64,000 nt of DNA from Candidatus Sulfopaludibacter sp. SbA3 (GTDB taxonomy: Bacteria > Acidobacteriota > Vicinamibacteria > Vicinamibacterales > UBA2999): positions 1-64,000 of the forward strand of contig CAMDNQ010000018.1 in NCBI GenBank assembly GCA_945903265.1, in the 5' to 3' direction. Numbering within the stretch: the stretch's first letter is position 1; each line of letters opens with the position of its first letter. This document shows positions 60,154 through 64,000 of this stretch, piece by piece. The notes below the pieces were generated by a model. It did not search any database. It was not told the DNA's origin and saw nothing but the letters and a program-made list of their open reading frames with translations. A program made the translations under genes and the position numbers.

Positions 60154-60882
60154 ATGCGCCTGATTTCATGTATTGCCGCCGCACTCATGCTCGCTATCGC
60201 CTCGCCCGCCGTCGCGCAGGAATGGGACGAGCACATTTTCGTTGAAGACGGGTTCAAGGTGAACTTCCCGGGCAAACCGACGGTCGAGAATACGACCTGG
60301 GAGTCGCAGTACCGCTACAAACTGCCCGCGCGCGTCTATCGCGCGTCCCGCGGCCAGGAGCGCTACACGGTGACCGTCGTCGATTACCGCGGCATGGCCA
60401 GGATGGGCGAGGAACGCTCGAAGGCCTGCCCCCCGGGCGCGGAAACCTGCATCGGCACGCAGGACGGCCGCCAGGGCGGAGTGCTCGGGCTCGGGTACTG
60501 GAAGATGGACGTCCGCGGCGCACAGCTGTTCGCCCTGCAGCGGATGCTCCAGCGCCCCGGCGTGAAACTGACGGACGCGACGCTGCAGTTCCAGGATGTC
60601 GTCGAAGGCTACATGGTGCAGCTGTCGAACGCGGACGAATCGCGGACGTTTGCCTACATCACGATGCACGAGAACCGGCTGTATATCTATGAGGGCACGT
60701 CGCCGAAGGGCGCTCCCGAGCCGGGCATCTTCAATAATTCAGTCGGGTTCGTCGACGCGAAGGGGCAGGGCATCCGCTACACCGACTACTATGCCAATTC
60801 CATCCACGGTCTGCGGCAGCATGAGCCGCCGCCGTACCGCGCGGGCGGCGCGTTGATTGGACCTGGTGGAGTTGTGCGGTAG
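60154..60882 (+). CDS. Secreted family Y protein 3 (unrecognised family)
   Basis: Protein of 242 residues, the third paralogue: signal peptide (to about 21), DEHIFVEDGFKVNFPGKPTVENT, LPARVYRASRGQERYTVTVVDY, CPPGAETC, GLGYWKMDVRGAQLFALQRMLQRPGVKL, VVEGYMVQLSNADESRTFAYITMHENRLYI and PEPGIFNNSVGFVDAKGQGIRYTDYYANSIHG. It lacks the Gly/Arg tail. AAGGGGA precedes ATG 60154. Family function unknown; the conserved FPG.P and YWK.DVRG segments define it. Confidence 0.75.
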   Translation: MRLISCIAAALMLAIASPAVAQEWDEHIFVEDGFKVNFPGKPTVENTTWESQYRYKLPARVYRASRGQERYTVTVVDYRGMARMGEERSKACPPGAETCIGTQDGRQGGVLGLGYWKMDVRGAQLFALQRMLQRPGVKLTDATLQFQDVVEGYMVQLSNADESRTFAYITMHENRLYIYEGTSPKGAPEPGIFNNSVGFVDAKGQGIRYTDYYANSIHGLRQHEPPPYRAGGALIGPGGVVR

Positions 60883-61035
60883 CGGCCGGGCGCGAACGCA
60901 CCCCCGGCCGCTACCGCTGCACCGGCGGCGCCGCGGTAGGTCCGCTCCGATATCAACCTGCGCTGGCAGCGTGCTCGTCGATGGCGAGCATGCTGCTTCG
61001 CGCCCCATCAGTGTTCCTGTCATCGTAGAGGCGCT

Positions 61036-61908
61036 GTGTCCGCACCAGGGTCTGGATCTGTCACGCTGAACTTCCTGTCGTATGAAAGCCGGAGCACCAA
61101 TCGGGCGGCACCGCTGTACTTTGCGGTGTTCCTCGGCGCCCAGCTCGCGTGCCTCTACGCGATCATCTGGTTCTTCTTCCCCTGGACGTGGGAGCAGCAG
61201 CTGTCAGCCGGTGCGGGGGCGATCGTCCTCACGGGCCTCGCCACCGGCGTGGTGCTCTGCTTCGGAGAATATTTCTTCCATCGCTATCTCCTGCACATCG
61301 AGACCGTGCGGTTTCTCCGAACGCTCTGCACCAGCCATCTCGCCCATCACAAGCTGACGTCGATCGGGTTCGATTCCACCCGCAGCACCGTGCGCAGCGC
61401 GTATCCGATCACCGACGTCGAGCAGGACGACCAGGCCACGTTTCCGCCGTGGGCGCTGATTCCGTTCTGGGCGAGCTTCACGCCGTTCTTCGCGTCGATC
61501 GCCTTCTCGTTTCCGACGTTTCCGATTCTCATTGGCGGCTACGCGGCCATTACGATCGCCCACTTCCTGTACGAGACGATTCACGTGCTCCATCACCTCC
61601 CGTACGATCCGTGGTGGAAGCGGCAGATTGCGAGCCCCATCCTGGGCCCGATGTGGCGCCGGATGTACGGATTCCATCAGGGGCATCACGCGAACTACAA
61701 GTGCAACCAGAACGTGGCGGGGTTCTACGGGATCCCGCTCGGGGATCTGGTGTTTGGCACCTATCGGCAGCCGGATCTGCTGCTCGTGGACGGCGCGCCC
61801 GCCACGAAGGAAGCCGCCCGGAAGCTCACGCCTGAGCCCCGCTGGCCAGTTTCGTGGCTGGACCGCGTGGTGTTCAAGCGCCGGCGATGGATGTCGAAGC
61901 GCAACTGA
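61036..61908 (+). CDS. Membrane fatty-acid-hydroxylase-like (di-iron) protein
   Basis: Membrane protein of 290 residues with about four helices and the eight-His motif set of the sterol desaturase/fatty-acid hydroxylase superfamily: FHRYLLH, HLAHH, HVLHH and HQGHHANY. These bind a di-iron centre that hydroxylates or desaturates lipids. The substrate is unknown. GTG 61036 has GAGG upstream. It stands alone; a 153-base gap separates it from the preceding gene and I see no other feature in that gap. Confidence 0.83.
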   Translation: MSAPGSGSVTLNFLSYESRSTNRAAPLYFAVFLGAQLACLYAIIWFFFPWTWEQQLSAGAGAIVLTGLATGVVLCFGEYFFHRYLLHIETVRFLRTLCTSHLAHHKLTSIGFDSTRSTVRSAYPITDVEQDDQATFPPWALIPFWASFTPFFASIAFSFPTFPILIGGYAAITIAHFLYETIHVLHHLPYDPWWKRQIASPILGPMWRRMYGFHQGHHANYKCNQNVAGFYGIPLGDLVFGTYRQPDLLLVDGAPATKEAARKLTPEPRWPVSWLDRVVFKRRRWMSKRN

Positions 61909-61943
61909 CGAGGGTTCCGCGCTCAGCGGTATGATCGGCCGTC

Positions 61944-62690
61944 ATGGCCGCGCCGGTCCGCTTCGCCGACGTCGGCTTTGAATACGCGGGGCGCCCTCCT
62001 GTCCTCCGGCACCTCAATCTGGATGTCGAGGCCGCCGAAGTGCTCGTGCTCGTCGGCCGGAGCGGTGCCGGCAAGACCACCCTCCTCAAACTGATCAACC
62101 GCCTGCTGCTGCCCACCTCCGGCAGCGTCGTCGTCGACGGGCGTGACACCCGCGAATGGAACGGCATCACGCTCCGCCGCCGCATCGGCTACATGTTCCA
62201 GGACGTCGGCCTCTTCCCGCACATGAGCGTCGCGGAAAACATCACGGTGGTTCCCCGACTCGAACAATGGCCGGCCGATCGTGCGCGCGCCCGCGTGACG
62301 GAACTCCTGGATCTCGTGGGCCTTCCGGCGGATGCATACGCCACGCGGCGACCGCACGAACTGTCCGGGGGGCAGCGCCAGCGTGTCGGTCTCGCGCGCG
62401 CCCTGGCCGTTGATCCGCCGATTCTGGTGATGGACGAACCATTCGGCGCGCTCGATCCCGTGACGCGCCTGGAGATCCGGCGCGAGTTCATGCGCATCCA
62501 GCGCCGCCTTGGCACCACCGTGATCATCGTGACGCACGACATGGCGGAAGCGTTCGCGCTCGGCCGACGCATCGGCGTCGTAGACGCCGGCCGCCTGATC
62601 ATCTGCGATACGCCTTCGGCGGTCGCCGCGTCGGCCGACCCTGTCGTCCGCGCCTTCATGGACACTGTCGCGCCTGGACCATCGGCCTGA
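61944..62690 (+). CDS. ABC ATPase, osmoprotectant (OpuCA/ProV-like) type
   Basis: ATPase of 248 residues: Walker A GRSGAGKTT (about residue 40), Q-loop YMFQDVGLF, signature LSGGQRQRVGLARAL, Walker B ILVMDEPFGALDP and switch His VTHDMAEA. The sequence after the signature matches the quaternary-amine and OpuC branch. No C-terminal CBS domains follow, so it lacks the usual ionic-strength sensor. Coupled to the downstream permease/SBP gene by TGATG. Confidence 0.88.
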   Translation: MAAPVRFADVGFEYAGRPPVLRHLNLDVEAAEVLVLVGRSGAGKTTLLKLINRLLLPTSGSVVVDGRDTREWNGITLRRRIGYMFQDVGLFPHMSVAENITVVPRLEQWPADRARARVTELLDLVGLPADAYATRRPHELSGGQRQRVGLARALAVDPPILVMDEPFGALDPVTRLEIRREFMRIQRRLGTTVIIVTHDMAEAFALGRRIGVVDAGRLIICDTPSAVAASADPVVRAFMDTVAPGPSA

Positions 62691-64000
62691 TGGAGGTCTT
62701 CCGCTTCTGGGCGGCGCATGGCGGTGAGCTGTGGCAGCTGCTGCAGCAGCACGTCATGCTCGTACTCGTCTCCACGAGCGCCGCAGTTGCGATTGGCGTT
62801 CCCGCCGGCGTCCTCGCGGTGCTGCGGCCCGGCCTCGGCCGCCCCGTTGTCGTCCTGACGAACATCACGCAGACCATCCCCAGCCTGGCGCTCCTGGGAT
62901 TCCTCCTGCCGCTGCCCTTCATCGGTGGCGTGGGGCCGCGAACCGCACTGGTCGCGTTGTCGATCTACGCGCTGCTGCCGATCGTGCGCATGACGATGAC
63001 CGGCATCCAGGGGATCGACCGTGCGGTCATTGACGCGGGTGTGGCCATGGGGATGACCGGGCGGCAACTGCTGCTCCTGGTGCAGCTGCCGCTGGCGCTG
63101 CCGTCGATCATCGCAGGCGTGCGCGTGGCCACGGTGATTGGCGTCGGCACCGCCACCATCGCGGCGGCGATTGGTGCAGGCGGCCTCGGCGAGTACATCT
63201 TCCGTGGTCTGTCGATGGTCGATACGACGACGATCATGGCCGGCGCGATTCCGGCGGCGGCGCTCGCCATTGTCGCGGATGCGCTGCTGGCGTGGCTGCA
63301 GCGGCGGCTCAGACCCTCGTCGATCTCGTCATCCCATGCCGCCGCGATCGCGACGATCGCGATCCTGTTTGTCGTTGTCGTGTCCGGCGTCGGCTACGCG
63401 CGCAGCCGCGAAGCGACCGTCGTCGTCGGTTCGAAGAACTTTACCGAGCAGGTGATCCTGGGAGAGATGATCGCGCAGGCCATCGAAGCCGAGGGCGGCG
63501 TGCGCGTCGTGCGGAAGCTGAATCTGGGCGGCACGTTCGTGTGCGACCGCGGCATCCGGACCGGAGACATCGACCTGTATGTCGAGTACACGGGGACCGC
63601 CGTGACTGCGGTGTTTCACGAAGCGGTGCCGCACGATCCGGCGCTCGCATTGAACAGGGCCCGCGAGCTCTATGCAGACGCCGGCCTGTCGGTCCTGGCG
63701 CCGCTGGGGTTCGACAACACCTTTACGATTCTCGTGCGCTCGCGCGACGCTCGCGCGCTCGGACTACGGACGATTGACGATCTGCAGTCGGTGGCCGGCC
63801 GCTGGACGCCTGGATTCGGGTACGAGTTCCTGGAGCGTGACGACGGGTATCCGGGGCTTGTCCGCGCGTACGGCCTGACGTTCGGCAACCAGCCGCGCGC
63901 CATGGATTTGACGCTGACCTACCGCGCGCTGGCCGACGGTCAGGTCGACGTCATTGCCGGGGACGCCACCAGCGCGCTGATCGATGCGCTCGATCTCACG
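62690..64000 (+). CDS. Fused permease/substrate-binding protein, osmoprotectant-type ABC (partial)
   Basis: 437 codons visible before the window ends. The N-terminal permease has five to six helices with TQTIPSLALLGFLLPL and the coupling loop GVAMGMTGRQLLLLVQLPLALPSIIAGVRVATV. A hydrophobic linker (about residues 220-240) is followed by the binding domain: VVVGSKNFTEQVILGEMIAQAIEAEGG, LNLGGTFVCDRGI, DLYVEYTGTAVTA and GFDNTFTILVR. Single-gene permease-SBP fusions of this kind include OpuF and the ergothioneine transporter EgtU. The ligand cannot be read from the visible part. The 3-prime end is missing. Confidence 0.87.
   Translation, partial: MEVFRFWAAHGGELWQLLQQHVMLVLVSTSAAVAIGVPAGVLAVLRPGLGRPVVVLTNITQTIPSLALLGFLLPLPFIGGVGPRTALVALSIYALLPIVRMTMTGIQGIDRAVIDAGVAMGMTGRQLLLLVQLPLALPSIIAGVRVATVIGVGTATIAAAIGAGGLGEYIFRGLSMVDTTTIMAGAIPAAALAIVADALLAWLQRRLRPSSISSSHAAAIATIAILFVVVVSGVGYARSREATVVVGSKNFTEQVILGEMIAQAIEAEGGVRVVRKLNLGGTFVCDRGIRTGDIDLYVEYTGTAVTAVFHEAVPHDPALALNRARELYADAGLSVLAPLGFDNTFTILVRSRDARALGLRTIDDLQSVAGRWTPGFGYEFLERDDGYPGLVRAYGLTFGNQPRAMDLTLTYRALADGQVDVIAGDATSALIDALDLT

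Noticed and set aside
62690-64000. Naming the fused transporter gene egtU
   Set aside because: The ligand-binding part is incomplete and the key residues cannot be judged, so only the general type is given.

Overview
The window is high-GC, gene-dense bacterial DNA with short intergenic gaps and many start/stop overlaps. No tRNA, rRNA, insertion sequence, prophage or CRISPR array is visible. Several traits fit Acidobacteriota, probably a Vicinamibacteria-type soil bacterium: TonB receptors with an N-terminal carboxypeptidase-like domain, repeated DUF6152-type proteins starting HHS/HHG after the signal peptide, a reaction-centre-type cytochrome, NHL and SMP-30 propellers, and a multi-copy secreted family with the motif GDSRGRWEG. 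That placement is inference; no marker gene is present.

Layout. 0-4.3 kb: a Spy/CpxP-like protein divergent from a two-component system and a DHA2-type exporter. 4.3-5.4 kb: two paralogous cytochromes c'. 5.5-10.7 kb: a TonB receptor, then a porin, a soluble CuA-type cupredoxin and a di-haem oxidoreductase, with a palindrome over the porin start. 10.8-12.1 kb: a secreted DUF4214/EF-hand/lectin-like gene split by a frameshift. 12.2-21.1 kb: a B12 salvage locus (cbiZ, cbiB, cobalamin riboswitch, btuB-like receptor, btuF, btuD, btuC, cobQ). 21-31 kb: mostly exported proteins, including four GDSRGRWEG paralogues and two DUF6152 proteins. 26.1-37.2 kb, minus strand: ten closely spaced genes including malate synthase, an oxalyl-CoA-synthetase-like ligase, a PanE-like reductase, an OFA-type transporter, a hydratase, a propeller protein, a cytochrome and an SMP-30 protein. 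37.3-43.8 kb: a sulfur locus with a TonB receptor and TauE-like permease on one strand and cysD-cysN-cysH on the other. 43.8-56.3 kb: scattered enzymes (serine hydrolase, MhqD/MhqO-like pair, peroxidase, HD hydrolase, cupins, MATE exporter, VOC protein, cyclase, MBL hydrolase) and a collagen-like protein. 56.3-61.9 kb: three paralogues of an unrecognised secreted family, a matrixin-lectin protease and a di-iron membrane hydroxylase-like protein. 61.9-64 kb: an osmoprotectant-type ABC transporter with fused permease and binding protein, cut by the window end.

The most unusual feature is the 460-bp gap at 40.4-40.9 kb between the TonB receptor and cysD. It encodes two very short cysteine-rich leader peptides in opposite directions, one with CACCCCC and one with CCCPCC. 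The plus leader is followed by a protector / anti-terminator / intrinsic terminator set ending 16 bases before cysD, the textbook layout of ribosome-mediated attenuation. On the minus strand the start of the leader is complementary over 13 bases to the Shine-Dalgarno region of the TonB receptor, a layout suited to translation attenuation. Their predicted promoters interleave over TTGAC-N11-GTCAA. I propose a divergent cysteine-sensing switch controlling sulfate assimilation on one side and an outer-membrane uptake system on the other. The sequence elements are directly visible; the regulation is inferred.
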